Of a stretch of 34,935 nt of DNA, positions 1 through 7,926 are shown in pieces. Under the pieces are notes generated by a model, which saw nothing but the letters and a program-made list of their open reading frames with translations, was not told the origin of the DNA and made no database searches. The position numbers were made by a program, and so were the translations under genes. Source of the DNA: Trabulsiella guamensis ATCC 49490 (lineage in GTDB: Bacteria > Pseudomonadota > Gammaproteobacteria > Enterobacterales > Enterobacteriaceae); NCBI RefSeq assembly GCF_000734965.1, contig NZ_JMTB01000027.1, positions 1 through 34,935 on the forward strand, read 5' to 3'. Every line of letters starts with the position of its first letter. Position 1 is the first letter of the stretch.

Positions 1-422
1 TTGCGCCTGAGTGAGGCGCGCTCTGCGGCCGCCATCATGAAGCTGTGGTCGAAGGTTGCATTGTGCGCCACCATGATCGCCCGGTTGCAGCCACTCTCTT
101 TGATTCCCTTACGCACGGCTTTGAAGATGGCATGCAGCGCGTCATGTTCGCTAACCGCGCCCCGCAGCGGGTTGCTCGGGTCGATACCATTGAACGCCAG
201 CGCTTCTGGCTGAAGATTTGCGCCTTCAAACGGTTCTACATGGAAATGCAGTGTGGTATCCGGCATCAACCAGCCATGCTCATCCATTTTTAACGTCACG
301 GCGGCGATTTCAAGCAGCGCATCCGTACTGGCGTTAAACCCGGCCGTTTCCACATCAATCACCACGGGATAAAAACCACGGAAACGGTCGCACAGACCAT
401 TAAGTTGAGCGTTGTCGGACAT
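1..422 (-). CDS. rnt: Ribonuclease T, 5' (N-terminal) part; gene runs off the window
   Basis: RNase T is a 3'-5' exoribonuclease of the DEDD family that trims tRNA CCA ends and matures 5S and 23S rRNA 3' ends. The visible 140 codons start at the ATG at 422 ([14 protein letters not shown]) and are nearly identical to E. coli RNase T, which I recall as about 215 residues. The first exonuclease motif (VIDVETAG, with the metal-binding Asp and Glu) and the second ([10 protein letters not shown]) are present. The C-terminal third, with the last catalytic His/Asp, lies outside the window. An intrinsic terminator separates it from gloA upstream, so it probably has its own promoter in the roughly 65 bases before its start. 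Identification is very secure. Confidence 0.96.
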   Translation of the reverse strand, partial: MSDNAQLNGLCDRFRGFYPVVIDVETAGFNASTDALLEIAAVTLKMDEHGWLMPDTTLHFHVEPFEGANLQPEALAFNGIDPSNPLRGAVSEHDALHAIFKAVRKGIKESGCNRAIMVAHNATFDHSFMMAAAERASLRR

Positions 423-489
423 CAGAATCTCTTAGACGTAAAAAAAGTAGCGCGCATTATGGCAAATTTTGCCTGATCTTTGTAGCGGG

Positions 490-519
490 GCATAAAAGGA
501 CGGGTGCCGTAGCACCCGT
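490..519 (-). terminator. Intrinsic terminator after gloA
   Basis: A perfect 8-bp stem (ACGGGTGC / GCACCCGT, loop CGTA, 500-519) is followed on the minus strand by CCTTTTATG. It lies 12 bases past the gloA stop, so gloA and the nemRA read-through transcript should end here before rnt. Confidence 0.75.
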
Positions 520-531
520 GAAGAGACAGGA

Positions 532-939
532 TCAGTTGCCAAGGCCTTTGCCGGCATCTTTCTCTTCGATAAGCTCGATTTTGTAGCCGTCCGGATCTTC
601 CACAAAAGCGATGACCGTGGTGCCGCCTTTTACCGGGCCAGCTTCGCGGGTCACGTTACCGCCGTTTCTGCGGATGCGTTCGCAGGCTTCTGCTGCGTTC
701 TCAACGCTGAGCGCGATATGACCATACGCCGTACCCAGATCGTAGCTGTCCACACCCCAGTTGTAGGTCAGCTCAATCACGGCTTCATCGCTTTCCGGGC
801 CGTAGCCAACGAAGGCTAGCGAGTATTTATACTCCGGGTTTTCGCTGGTGCGCAGCAATTGCATGCCGAGGACTTTCGTATAGAAGTCAATGGAACGCTG
901 CAGGTCGCCTACACGGAGCATAGTGTGAAGTAAGCGCAT
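532..939 (-). CDS. gloA: Glyoxalase I (lactoylglutathione lyase)
   Basis: GloA isomerises the hemithioacetal of methylglyoxal and glutathione to S-lactoylglutathione, the main route of methylglyoxal detoxification in the cytoplasm. The 135-residue product has the same length as E. coli GloA and is almost identical to it. The four metal ligands of the Ni-dependent bacterial enzyme are visible: His5 (MRLLH), Glu56 (IELTYNW), His74 (GHIALS) and Glu122 (YKIELIEE). The start at 939 has a good ribosome site (AAGGGG, 5 bases upstream). It lies 83 bases downstream of nemA on the same strand. In E. coli gloA is partly transcribed by read-through from nemRA, which links it to electrophile sensing by NemR. 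Confidence 0.97.
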   Translation of the reverse strand: MRLLHTMLRVGDLQRSIDFYTKVLGMQLLRTSENPEYKYSLAFVGYGPESDEAVIELTYNWGVDSYDLGTAYGHIALSVENAAEACERIRRNGGNVTREAGPVKGGTTVIAFVEDPDGYKIELIEEKDAGKGLGN

Positions 940-987
940 AAAATCCCCTTATCTTTGATAACAATACATTCAGAACAATGTTTTAGT

Positions 988-1011
988 ATAGCGGCGGATG
1001 ACCGCCGCTAT
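988..1011 (-). other. Intercistronic hairpin between nemA and gloA
   Basis: A perfect 10-bp GC-rich stem (ATAGCGGCGG / CCGCCGCTAT, loop ATGA) sits 12 bases past the nemA stop. On the minus strand it is followed by ACTAAAACATTG, which has no U-tract, so it should be at best a leaky terminator. That suits partial read-through into gloA. Confidence 0.6.
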
Positions 1012-1022
1012 CAATGTAGGGA

Positions 1023-2120
1023 TTACAGCGTGGGGTAATCAGTGTAGCCTTCAGCGCCGCCGCCATAGAAACTTTCCGGCCGCTGTGGGTTCAGTTCTGC
1101 CTTGCGTTGCAGACGGGCGACCAGATCCGGGTTGGCTATCCAGTCACGGCCGAATGCCACGGCGTCAATCAGTCCTTTGTTGAGTAGATCGTCGGCTTTT
1201 TCCATCGTGTACGCGCCCGCGCCCACAATCGGGCCATGGAAACGTTCACGCACTTTGCGGCGGAATGCCTCACTGTAAGGCTGGCCACCCGCCCAGTCAG
1301 GCTCAGACATATGCAGATATGCAATGCCACGCTTGCCGAGCTGTTCAATCAGGTACAATGCATCGGCTTCTTCGTTCGGGCCATTATCAAGGTTCTGGAA
1401 CGTACCCACTGGCGAGACACGGATCCCGATGCGATCGGCACCCCATTCTTTAATCCCCGCATCCACCACTTCCAGCACCAGACGCGCGCGGTTTTCCACG
1501 CTGCCGCCGTACTGGTCGGTACGATGGTTAGAGGTTGGCGACAGGAACTGATGCAACAGATAACCGTGTGCGGAGTGTAGTTCAACCATATCAAACCCGG
1601 CTTCACGGGCATTAGCGATCGCCTGACGGAAATCATTCACAATCCCCGTGATCTCTTCCAGCGCCAGCGCGCGCGGCATCGAGGTATCTTCGCGGTAAGT
1701 ATTACCGTTTTCATCACGCAGTGAAGTACGTGTACCACCACTAATGGCAGACGGTGCTACCGGCGCTTTCCCGCCAGGCTGAAGGCTGGCGTGGGAAATA
1801 CGCCCCGTGTGCCACAGCTGAACGGCCATATGGCCCTGTGCCGCATGCACGCCGTCGGTGATTTTTTTCCATGCTGCGATTTGTTCCAGGCTGTGCAGTC
1901 CCGGTGCGCCCGCATAGCCTTTCGCCTGTGCAGAAATTTGCGTGGCTTCGGAGATGATTAATCCGGCGCTGGCGCGCTGGCGATAATATTCGCCCATTAG
2001 CGGTGTCGGAATATCACCCGGCTCAATGCTGCGAAGGCGGGTCAGCGGTGCCATAAAAACACGGTTTGGAACGGTAATCGCACCCACTTTCAGTGGGGTA
2101 AATACTTTTTGTTGTGACAT
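1023..2120 (-). CDS. nemA: N-ethylmaleimide reductase, Old Yellow Enzyme family
   Basis: NemA is an FMN- and NADPH-dependent ene-reductase that reduces N-ethylmaleimide, glyoxals, nitrate esters and other electrophiles. The reading frame stays open back to 2276, but the ATG at 2120 ([15 protein letters not shown]) is chosen: it gives 365 residues, the E. coli length, and has an AGGAGTCACC ribosome site. A longer start would overlap nemR. Characteristic OYE segments are visible: PLTRLRS near the N terminus, [10 protein letters not shown], the substrate-binding [11 protein letters not shown] with paired His and Tyr, and the FMN-binding [10 protein letters not shown] near the C terminus. It is the second gene of nemRA, 53 bases after nemR. 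The gap carries a second NemR-like palindrome. Confidence 0.96.
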   Translation of the reverse strand: MSQQKVFTPLKVGAITVPNRVFMAPLTRLRSIEPGDIPTPLMGEYYRQRASAGLIISEATQISAQAKGYAGAPGLHSLEQIAAWKKITDGVHAAQGHMAVQLWHTGRISHASLQPGGKAPVAPSAISGGTRTSLRDENGNTYREDTSMPRALALEEITGIVNDFRQAIANAREAGFDMVELHSAHGYLLHQFLSPTSNHRTDQYGGSVENRARLVLEVVDAGIKEWGADRIGIRVSPVGTFQNLDNGPNEEADALYLIEQLGKRGIAYLHMSEPDWAGGQPYSEAFRRKVRERFHGPIVGAGAYTMEKADDLLNKGLIDAVAFGRDWIANPDLVARLQRKAELNPQRPESFYGGGAEGYTDYPTL

Positions 2121-2133
2121 GGTGACTCCTGAG

Positions 2134-2148
2134 TAGACCGGTCGTCTA
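2134..2148. promoter_or_regulatory. Candidate second NemR operator between nemR and nemA
   Basis: TAGACCGGTCGTCTA is a near-palindrome (TAGAC-N5-GTCTA) that closely resembles the NemR box upstream of nemR but is one base shorter. It lies 14 to 28 bases before the nemA start codon, in the short intergenic gap. Binding is inferred, not shown. Confidence 0.5.
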
Positions 2149-2173
2149 GTGATGTTGTAAATTTTAGCGCCTG

Positions 2174-2773
2174 TTATGCCGCAGGCGCGGTAATCAATGT
2201 TCTGACGTGTGCCAGCGCACTTTCCAGCGCCGTGGCGCAGCGGGACATCTTGGCCTGCAAATTGGCGCCCAGCCACAGTGAGTAGAGCACTTGCGCCAGC
2301 TCCGCGGCATGGCCGTCAAATGCCAGGCTGCCTTCGGTGCGGCCATCTTCCAGCGCCTGTGCGAGCAGGGCGGTGATCCTCTGCGCGCCTTTGTTCATTT
2401 CTGCGCGCATCGCTTCTGACAGGTCACACACTTCAGCGGTCAGCTTGACCGTCAGACAGCCGCTGATAATCCCTTGTTCGATGAACTGCGTCAGAGTGTG
2501 CTGATAATATGCCAGCAAACGATCACGATAATTGCCTTCACCATGGGTAAAGTGCACTGTCAGACGCTGATGATAATCCTCAAAATAGCGCTCCAGCATG
2601 GCAACGCCAAAGGCCTCTTTTGAGCGAAAATAATGGTAAAACGAACCCTTCGGAACTTCGGCGGTCTTTAACAGTTCGCTAAGCCCCATCCCGGTAAAAC
2701 CGCGGTGCATGCAAAGCTGCTCACCGGTGGCAAGGATATGTTCACGGGTATCACAATCAGTATGTCTGTTCAT
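2174..2773 (-). CDS. nemR: TetR-family redox/electrophile-sensing repressor NemR
   Basis: NemR represses nemRA-gloA and releases DNA when its cysteines are modified by HOCl, quinones, glyoxals or N-ethylmaleimide. The 199-residue protein has a TetR helix-turn-helix at about residues 25-47 ([22 protein letters not shown]) and an all-helical sensor domain. The sensing cysteine corresponding to E. coli Cys106 is present in SGCLTVKL, with the nearby Lys implicated in the Cys-Lys bond and a second Cys in AEVCDLSE. The start at 2773 ([12 protein letters not shown]) follows a GAGGG-like site. It is the first gene of the operon and is autoregulated through the palindrome at 2788-2803. The C-terminal quarter diverges more from E. 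coli than the rest. Confidence 0.95.
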   Translation of the reverse strand: MNRHTDCDTREHILATGEQLCMHRGFTGMGLSELLKTAEVPKGSFYHYFRSKEAFGVAMLERYFEDYHQRLTVHFTHGEGNYRDRLLAYYQHTLTQFIEQGIISGCLTVKLTAEVCDLSEAMRAEMNKGAQRITALLAQALEDGRTEGSLAFDGHAAELAQVLYSLWLGANLQAKMSRCATALESALAHVRTLITAPAA

Positions 2774-2780
2774 GAGGGCT

Positions 2781-2809
2781 ACTGTAGTAGACCGATCGGT
2801 CTAATGCAA
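2781..2809 (-). promoter_or_regulatory. nemR promoter with NemR box in the spacer
   Basis: The perfect palindrome TAGACCGATCGGTCTA (2788-2803) matches the described NemR box TAGACC-N4-GGTCTA. On the minus strand it fills a 17-bp spacer between a weak -35 (TTGCAT, 2809-2804) and a weak -10 (TACAGT, 2786-2781). Bound repressor would therefore block RNA polymerase directly. The -35 and -10 assignments are my reading; the box itself is plain. Confidence 0.8.
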
Positions 2810-2903
2810 GCCGAATCTGCATGCGCTTTTTTTGAATAAAGGTTGCGCATGGCGAGTGAAGCGTCTTCAATGAGAAGAATGATCCACCAACTGAGGGCAG
2901 AAA

Positions 2904-3143
2904 GTGGCTGAACAACTGGAATTCTTTCCGGTACAAAGCCCGTGCCGGGGAATTTGTCAGTCAGATGAGCGCGGCTACTGTCGTGGCTGTATGCGAAGCC
3001 GGGATGAGCGTTTCCACTGGCAAACACTGAGCGATGCCCAAAAGCAGGAGGTACTTCGCCTCTGCCGTCAGCGTTTGCTGCGCAAATTACGCGCAACCAA
3101 AGCAATTCCGCCTGAAGATCCTGAGCAGCCTTCACTGTTTTAG
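2904..3143 (+). CDS. ydhL: DUF1289-family small protein YdhL
   Basis: This is a 79-residue cytoplasmic protein of unknown function. The family is marked by closely spaced cysteines, here SPCRGICQSDERGYCRGCMRS, a CxxxC...CxxC arrangement that suggests metal or Fe-S binding, followed by a basic helix (RLCRQRLLRKLRA) and the conserved tail EQPSLF. It starts with GTG at 2904, supported by GAGGG six bases upstream and by the length matching E. coli YdhL. It lies 48 bases before ydhF on the same strand and diverges from nemR, so ydhLF probably form a two-gene transcript. No function should be assigned beyond the motif. Confidence 0.9.
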   Translation: MAEQLEFFPVQSPCRGICQSDERGYCRGCMRSRDERFHWQTLSDAQKQEVLRLCRQRLLRKLRATKAIPPEDPEQPSLF

Positions 3144-3191
3144 TGATAATTTTGCGTATACTCTCCGCAGGTCTTTATTGAGGAAGCTGTT

Positions 3192-4088
3192 ATGGTTCAG
3201 CGAATTACCCTGGCACCGCAAGGGCCGGAATTTTCCCGTTTCGTGATGGGATACTGGCGGCTGATGGACTGGAACATGTCCCCACGCCAGCTGGTGAGTT
3301 TTATCGAAGAGCATCTGGATCTCGGCATTACAACCGTTGATCACGCCGATATTTATGGCGGTTACCAGTGTGAAGCGGCCTTTGGTGAAGCGCTGAAACT
3401 GGCGCCGCATCTGCGTCAGCGGATGGAAATCGTCAGCAAATGCGGTATCGCCACTACGGCGCGGGCGGAAAACGTTATCGGCCATTACATTACCGATCGT
3501 GACCACATCGTGCGTAGTGCCGAGCAGTCGCTGAAGAATCTGGCAACCGATGCGCTTGATCTGTTGCTCATCCACCGTCCTGATCCTCTCATGGATGCCG
3601 ACGAGGTTGCGGAAGCCTTCCTGACGCTGCATCAGAGTGGCAAAGTGCGCCATTTCGGCGTTTCAAACTTTACGCCGGCACAGTTCGCGCTATTGCAGTC
3701 CCGTTTACCGTTTACGCTGGCGACTAACCAGGTGGAGATTTCTCCGGTTCACCAGCCGCTGCTGCTTGACGGTACGCTGGATCAGTTACAACAGCTGCGT
3801 ATTCGTCCGATGGCATGGTCTTGCCTTGGCGGCGGCCGTCTGTTTAACGATGCGACTTTCCAGCCTCTGCGTGATGAACTGACGACGATTGCCCAGGAAC
3901 TGAATGCGGGAAGTATCGAACAGGTGGTTTATGCCTGGGTGATGCGTCTGCCGTCGCAGCCGTTGCCGATTATCGGCTCTGGCAAGATTGAACGCGTGCG
4001 CTCAGCGATTGTGGCAGCCGATCTGAATATGACGCGCCAGCAATGGTTCCGCATCCGCAAGGCGGCGCTGGGCTACGACGTCCCGTAA
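3192..4088 (+). CDS. ydhF: Aldo/keto reductase-like oxidoreductase YdhF
   Basis: This is a 298-residue cytoplasmic (beta/alpha)8 NADP(H)-dependent oxidoreductase of the aldo/keto reductase superfamily. The substrate is not established. Catalytic tetrad candidates are visible: Asp and Tyr in TTVDHADIYGGY, Lys in EIVSKCGI and His in LLLIHRPDP. The cofactor end is represented by GSGKIERVRSAI. The start at 3192 has an AGGAAGCTGTT ribosome site. It follows ydhL closely. In E. coli sodC lies between ydhF and ydhK; here the next gene, ydhK, ends only 29 bases away on the opposite strand. Confidence 0.93.
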   Translation: MVQRITLAPQGPEFSRFVMGYWRLMDWNMSPRQLVSFIEEHLDLGITTVDHADIYGGYQCEAAFGEALKLAPHLRQRMEIVSKCGIATTARAENVIGHYITDRDHIVRSAEQSLKNLATDALDLLLIHRPDPLMDADEVAEAFLTLHQSGKVRHFGVSNFTPAQFALLQSRLPFTLATNQVEISPVHQPLLLDGTLDQLQQLRIRPMAWSCLGGGRLFNDATFQPLRDELTTIAQELNAGSIEQVVYAWVMRLPSQPLPIIGSGKIERVRSAIVAADLNMTRQQWFRIRKAALGYDVP

Positions 4089-4100
4089 TCGCGTTACCCG

Positions 4101-4127
4101 TGCGGAGTGATTGTATTTCACTCCGCA
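4101..4127. other. Perfect 10-bp hairpin between convergent ydhF and ydhK
   Basis: TGCGGAGTGA and TCACTCCGCA flank a 7-base loop. The second arm contains the ydhK stop codon. Neither side has a run of T, so it is not a classical intrinsic terminator, but it may protect both 3' ends. It sits at the position where sodC is found in E. coli and Salmonella. Confidence 0.6.
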
Positions 4128-6133
4128 ATGGCCCCGTCCGGCAGGGCCTGTTCCAGTTGTGAAAGAGAGCAGTACAGCCGCCAGATAAGCGACGCCAGTT
4201 CCCGCGCTGCGGGTTGATGATGTTTCGCCAGCGCATCGCAAATCCGCTGAAGTTCCTGTAATGAAGATGCCAGTGGTCGGTGCTGAACGCCGCGCTCGTT
4301 CATGACATCGCGCAACAGCGTTATGCAGAGATCGCGCACTTGTGACAGCGGGTCAGATCGCGCTTCCCACTCGCGCAGTTGCCAGACCACATGCGAACAA
4401 TTGAGTAAAACCACTCCCCAGCGCAGCAGCCAGCGGCGCGCCAGCGCATCCTTACTGTTACTTAACTGGCTGACGTGATGATACACCAGCGACTCAAATT
4501 CATGCTCTGAATGGGCAGGGCGGCGGCTGAGCTGGTCAACAAAGTGACACCGTAACGCATGGATGTGACGACGGCTTTTGCGCGCATCCGAGCCCGGACG
4601 CAGGATCGCAAAGGCAGTCCACGCCAGTCCCACGCCAAGAATTTTGGCCAGATTGTCATTGAGAAAATCGCCGAAATCATACACGGGCGGGTTTGTGACG
4701 GCGATGAACGATCCCATAAAGACAATCAGTTGCCCCCATAAGCCCGCCAGTTTCGGCATCTGCAATTTGAGCAGTTGCATGGTGGTGAGCAGCGGAAAGA
4801 GAAACAGCAGAAACTGCCACAGCTCGCTGATCTGCACCATCAGGCCGAACTTGACCATGAAACTGAACAGCGACAGCAGGATAAGTGTACGCATTAGCAG
4901 GGTCAGTGAATTGAACGGTGACGGTGAGGCGGAGTAAAGCACGCAACAAATCGACGCCAGCGTCAGGGCGGAAGCACCCGCGTCCCATTGGGTACTGATG
5001 CTCCATGCGCCGACAGCGACCAGTGCGCAAAAGGTTCGAATACCGTTCCACAGCGCTTCGGCGTGATCAGTATGCCGTGCCAGCGCCGGCGCCCGGGGAA
5101 CATCAAACTCGGTAATTGCGGTGGCGTTTTCCAGTCGGTTGAGCCAGTAACTGTTTTTCAGATACACGCGGCAGAAATAGCGCAGCCGGTGCCAGAACGC
5201 ATGATGACGATAATCCTGCGGATCCGTCGGTGCCAGTGGCGCGATGATGCGCGAGACATGGTAAAAATCGCTTCCTGGCCGGGCAAGTTCAATCAGCAAA
5301 GCCTCAATGACAGGCCGCACATTATCCGGAGGTGACGGCCAGTTCAACAGTAACCGTCGCAGGCTGGAAATAACGCTGATCAACCGTAATTGCTGATGCA
5401 GCAGGTAATTGAGCAGGCTGTTCTGACGGCGGAAACGGTAATGACTCCAGAATGCCTGAATGCGCAGCAGGTTGGCGGTCAGGATCTGACTGATAATGCT
5501 TTGATGGGCAATTCGAATGGCGTCAGTGGTGTCAGGTTGCCAGAGCAGGCTGGCATGCTCCAGCAACCGGGTGTGCATGTTTTTTAGCGCTGTCAGCAAC
5601 GTGGTACCGTCAGAAGTACTGGGCATGATCATCATCATCGTACCGCCGCACAGGATCCCGACGATTACTTCGCAGACGCGCGCCTGGGCGATGTCCCACA
5701 GCTCGGTCGGGTCGACCACGTTGATCACCGGGAAGGCAATAATCGCGCAGGTATAACCGGCCAACTGGAAGGCATAGGCGACGTTATTGGTGAACATCGC
5801 GCAGGCCCAGGTGCAAAGTGCAATCCACGCTGACATGCTGAAGAGAAAAAACCACGGGTCGGTCAGTGTATGACCGGCAATGATCAGTGCGGCGGTCGCG
5901 CCAAACAGACTCCCTGCAATGCGTCCGAAACTTTTGCTGATAACGCCGCCGACGGTGGGAAAACTGACAACCGCCGCCGAAGTCATTGCCCAGTAGGGCT
6001 CGTCGAGATTCAGGTAATAAGCAATGCTGAGCGCAAGACACATGGCAATGCCGTTACGCAACGCGTAGCGCCATTGCGGCCGCGAAGCTTTAATCCACGG
6101 CAGTGACCGCCACGTCAGGGCAGGAAAGGTCAT
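4118..6133 (-). CDS. ydhK: FUSC-family inner-membrane efflux protein YdhK
   Basis: YdhK is a 671-residue inner-membrane protein resembling the AaeB aromatic-acid exporter. The family architecture is visible: an N-terminal hydrophobic block of several helices (about residues 25-165), a cytoplasmic region (about 170-345), a second membrane block (about 350-500), then a long soluble C-terminal domain. It is the last gene of ydhIJK and overlaps ydhJ by 4 bases (ATGA), implying translational coupling. With the membrane-fusion protein YdhJ it should make an export pump. The substrate is unknown. In E. coli and Salmonella the operon is linked to SlyA, whose gene is divergent. Confidence 0.93.
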   Translation of the reverse strand: MTFPALTWRSLPWIKASRPQWRYALRNGIAMCLALSIAYYLNLDEPYWAMTSAAVVSFPTVGGVISKSFGRIAGSLFGATAALIIAGHTLTDPWFFLFSMSAWIALCTWACAMFTNNVAYAFQLAGYTCAIIAFPVINVVDPTELWDIAQARVCEVIVGILCGGTMMMIMPSTSDGTTLLTALKNMHTRLLEHASLLWQPDTTDAIRIAHQSIISQILTANLLRIQAFWSHYRFRRQNSLLNYLLHQQLRLISVISSLRRLLLNWPSPPDNVRPVIEALLIELARPGSDFYHVSRIIAPLAPTDPQDYRHHAFWHRLRYFCRVYLKNSYWLNRLENATAITEFDVPRAPALARHTDHAEALWNGIRTFCALVAVGAWSISTQWDAGASALTLASICCVLYSASPSPFNSLTLLMRTLILLSLFSFMVKFGLMVQISELWQFLLFLFPLLTTMQLLKLQMPKLAGLWGQLIVFMGSFIAVTNPPVYDFGDFLNDNLAKILGVGLAWTAFAILRPGSDARKSRRHIHALRCHFVDQLSRRPAHSEHEFESLVYHHVSQLSNSKDALARRWLLRWGVVLLNCSHVVWQLREWEARSDPLSQVRDLCITLLRDVMNERGVQHRPLASSLQELQRICDALAKHHQPAARELASLIWRLYCSLSQLEQALPDGAIAE

Positions 6134-6990
6134 TCGTTTCTGCCGACCGCAACAGTGCAGGTGGTGCCTGAAACCAATGTGATCTCCGATGGCAGGTTAT
6201 CAAACTCGATGCGTACCGGGACGCGCTGCGCCAGGCGTACCCAGGGAATATTGGGTTTGATGTCGGCCACCAGACCACTGTCGCTCTCTACGCTCTGATC
6301 ATAAATGGCGCGTCCTATACTGGAAACGTGACCGCGTAACGTTTGATTGTTGCTGTAGAGGATAATTTCCGCGCTGTCGCCCGCGCGGATATGTCGCAGT
6401 TTGGTCTCCTCGAAATAACCAATGACATAAAACGAGTGGCTGTCGACCAGGGCAAAAACCGGTTGGCCTTCAGTGGCATAGCTGCCCACGCGAGTGGAAA
6501 GGTTCGTGACCCAGCCATCGACGGGCGCTTTGATGACCGTCTGCGCAAGCTGCCAGCGGGCGTGTTCCAGTGAAGCCTGCGCCGCATCGACAGAGGCTTT
6601 CGCCGCTTTCACCGTGACGTTTGCCGTATCGAGGTCTTCAGCGGAAATGTAGTTTTGTGGCAGGTTGCGACGGCGGGTGGCTTCGTGAGTGGCTTTGACT
6701 AAGTCGGTCTGCGCCTTTGCCAGCTCTGCCTGTGCATTCAGTACCGCAATGTTGTACGGCGTGTCGTCAATGCGAAACAGCACGTCGCCGGCTTTCACCA
6801 ACTGGTTATCTTTTACATTTATCGCCTGAATACTTCCTGAAACCTGGGGCGTGATGCTGACCTGTTCCGCGCGCACTTTGCCGTCGCGTGTCCAGGGCGA
6901 CTGCATATAGTAATTCCAGACCAGCCAGACAATGACCAGGGCGATGGCGGCAATGAACAGGGTCGAAAAATACTTGAGTTTTTTCATCAT
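6130..6990 (-). CDS. ydhJ: HlyD-type membrane-fusion protein YdhJ
   Basis: This periplasmic adaptor of the ydhIJK efflux system is 286 residues long with one N-terminal membrane anchor (about residues 7-27, [18 protein letters not shown]). A biotinyl-lipoyl-like half motif follows ([27 protein letters not shown]), then an alpha-hairpin (about 80-150, rich in Ala, Glu and Gln), then the second lipoyl half ([26 protein letters not shown]) and a beta-barrel. Two adjacent ATGs (6990 and 6987) are possible. The first is better spaced from GGTGA. The gene starts 6 bases after ydhI and overlaps ydhK by 4 bases. AaeA is the closest well-studied relative in role. Confidence 0.93.
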   Translation of the reverse strand: MMKKLKYFSTLFIAAIALVIVWLVWNYYMQSPWTRDGKVRAEQVSITPQVSGSIQAINVKDNQLVKAGDVLFRIDDTPYNIAVLNAQAELAKAQTDLVKATHEATRRRNLPQNYISAEDLDTANVTVKAAKASVDAAQASLEHARWQLAQTVIKAPVDGWVTNLSTRVGSYATEGQPVFALVDSHSFYVIGYFEETKLRHIRAGDSAEIILYSNNQTLRGHVSSIGRAIYDQSVESDSGLVADIKPNIPWVRLAQRVPVRIEFDNLPSEITLVSGTTCTVAVGRNE

Positions 6991-6996
6991 CAGACA

Positions 6997-7233
6997 TCAC
7001 CACGACACAATAAGCACCAGCGCCAGAGACACCGACAGTGCGAATAAAGAGAGATCCATCAGCATGGGATGCCAGATATCGCCCGCGTACATCCAGTCGC
7101 GTAACTGGCGGTGGGCGACAAGCCAGATCAGAAAGCCCAACAGGACGGCTTTGAACAGCGGAGGGAAATAAATGGATGCGCCGACCACCAGATCCTGAAG
7201 AGGCAGTCCTGATGCAGTAAATGTTAACATCAC
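6997..7233 (-). CDS. ydhI: Small inner-membrane protein YdhI (DUF1656, AaeX-like)
   Basis: This short membrane protein with two hydrophobic segments is typically the first gene of FUSC/HlyD efflux operons. The core runs [19 protein letters not shown], then [11 protein letters not shown], then [19 protein letters not shown]. The frame is open from an ATG at 7299, but that start has no ribosome site. A GTG at 7233 has AAGGA 9 bases upstream and gives 78 residues, the E. coli length, so it is preferred. The ATG immediately after (7230) is the alternative. It is translated just before ydhJ and divergent from slyA. Confidence 0.82.
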   Translation of the reverse strand: MMLTFTASGLPLQDLVVGASIYFPPLFKAVLLGFLIWLVAHRQLRDWMYAGDIWHPMLMDLSLFALSVSLALVLIVSW

Positions 7234-7397
7234 GAGCAGAAATCCTTTGCCAGGGCGTAATAAGAGGCCAATTGTGGGATCCACATCGGCAAAACGCATT
7301 TATAACTATTGAGAGTATAAATCATTGCTTTGGTTTGCGTTAAGAAGGCAATACATTGTTTTGGTATGTTAAATGCTGCACACTATCTTAAAATCAG

Positions 7398-7418
7398 TAT
7401 AATAACTTAGCAAGCTAA
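7398..7418 (+). promoter_or_regulatory. slyA promoter with SlyA autoregulatory palindrome
   Basis: A consensus -10 hexamer TATAAT (7398-7403) is followed at once by TTAGCAAGCTAA (7407-7418), a perfect 12-bp palindrome identical to the SlyA recognition site described for Salmonella SlyA. Bound SlyA would cover the transcription start, consistent with negative autoregulation. The same region could serve the divergent ydhIJK. Confidence 0.85.
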
Positions 7419-7434
7419 TTATAAGGAGATGAAA

Positions 7435-7869
7435 TTGGAATCGCCACTAGGTTCTGATCTGGCCCGGTTAGTGCGCATCTGGCGTGCTCTGATCGACCAT
7501 CGCCTGAAACCTCTGGAATTGACGCAAACGCATTGGGTGACGCTGCATAACATTCATCAGCTTCCACCTGAGCAGTCGCAAATTCAACTGGCTAAAGCGA
7601 TTGGCATCGAGCAACCGTCACTGGTGAGAACGCTTGACCAACTGGAGGAGAAAGGACTCATCTCTCGCCAGACATGTGCAAGCGATCGTCGTGCTAAGCG
7701 CATTAAGCTCACTGAGAAAGCTGAGCCGCTGATTGAAGAGATGGAAGCGGTGATCAGGAAAACACGCGGTGAAATTCTTTCTGGCATCACCTCGGATGAA
7801 CTGAACATGCTGCTCAATCTGATTTCGCGTATTGAGCAAAATATTCTTGAGCTGCAGGCAAGAGACTGA
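7435..7869 (+). CDS. slyA: MarR-family transcriptional regulator SlyA
   Basis: SlyA is a dimeric winged-helix regulator that mostly acts by displacing H-NS, controlling envelope, efflux and virulence-related genes with PhoP. The product is 144 residues, almost identical to E. coli and Salmonella SlyA through the recognition region ([30 protein letters not shown] then the basic wing [12 protein letters not shown]). An ATG at 7429 is directly abutted to AAGGAG and too close to be used. The known TTG start at 7435 lies 6 bases after AAGGAG and is chosen. It is divergent from ydhIJK, carries its own operator, and ends at a bidirectional terminator. Confidence 0.96.
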   Translation: MESPLGSDLARLVRIWRALIDHRLKPLELTQTHWVTLHNIHQLPPEQSQIQLAKAIGIEQPSLVRTLDQLEEKGLISRQTCASDRRAKRIKLTEKAEPLIEEMEAVIRKTRGEILSGITSDELNMLLNLISRIEQNILELQARD

Positions 7870-7887
7870 GCAATCCCGTATCCCGAA

Positions 7888-7924
7888 TAAAAGGCCTTGC
7901 ATCCGCAAGGCCTTTCTTTTTCTC
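7888..7924. terminator. Bidirectional terminator between slyA and the diguanylate cyclase gene
   Basis: A perfect 11-bp stem (AAAGGCCTTGC / GCAAGGCCTTT, loop ATCC, 7890-7915) is followed by CTTTTTCTC on the plus strand and TTATT on the minus strand. The two convergent genes share it, and their stops lie 20 and 11 bases from the stem. Confidence 0.85.
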
Positions 7925-7926
7925 GT

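Noticed and set aside
2121-2276. N-terminal extension of the nemA frame
   Set aside because: It overlaps nemR, is not conserved, and the ATG at 2120 has a clear ribosome site and gives the known length.
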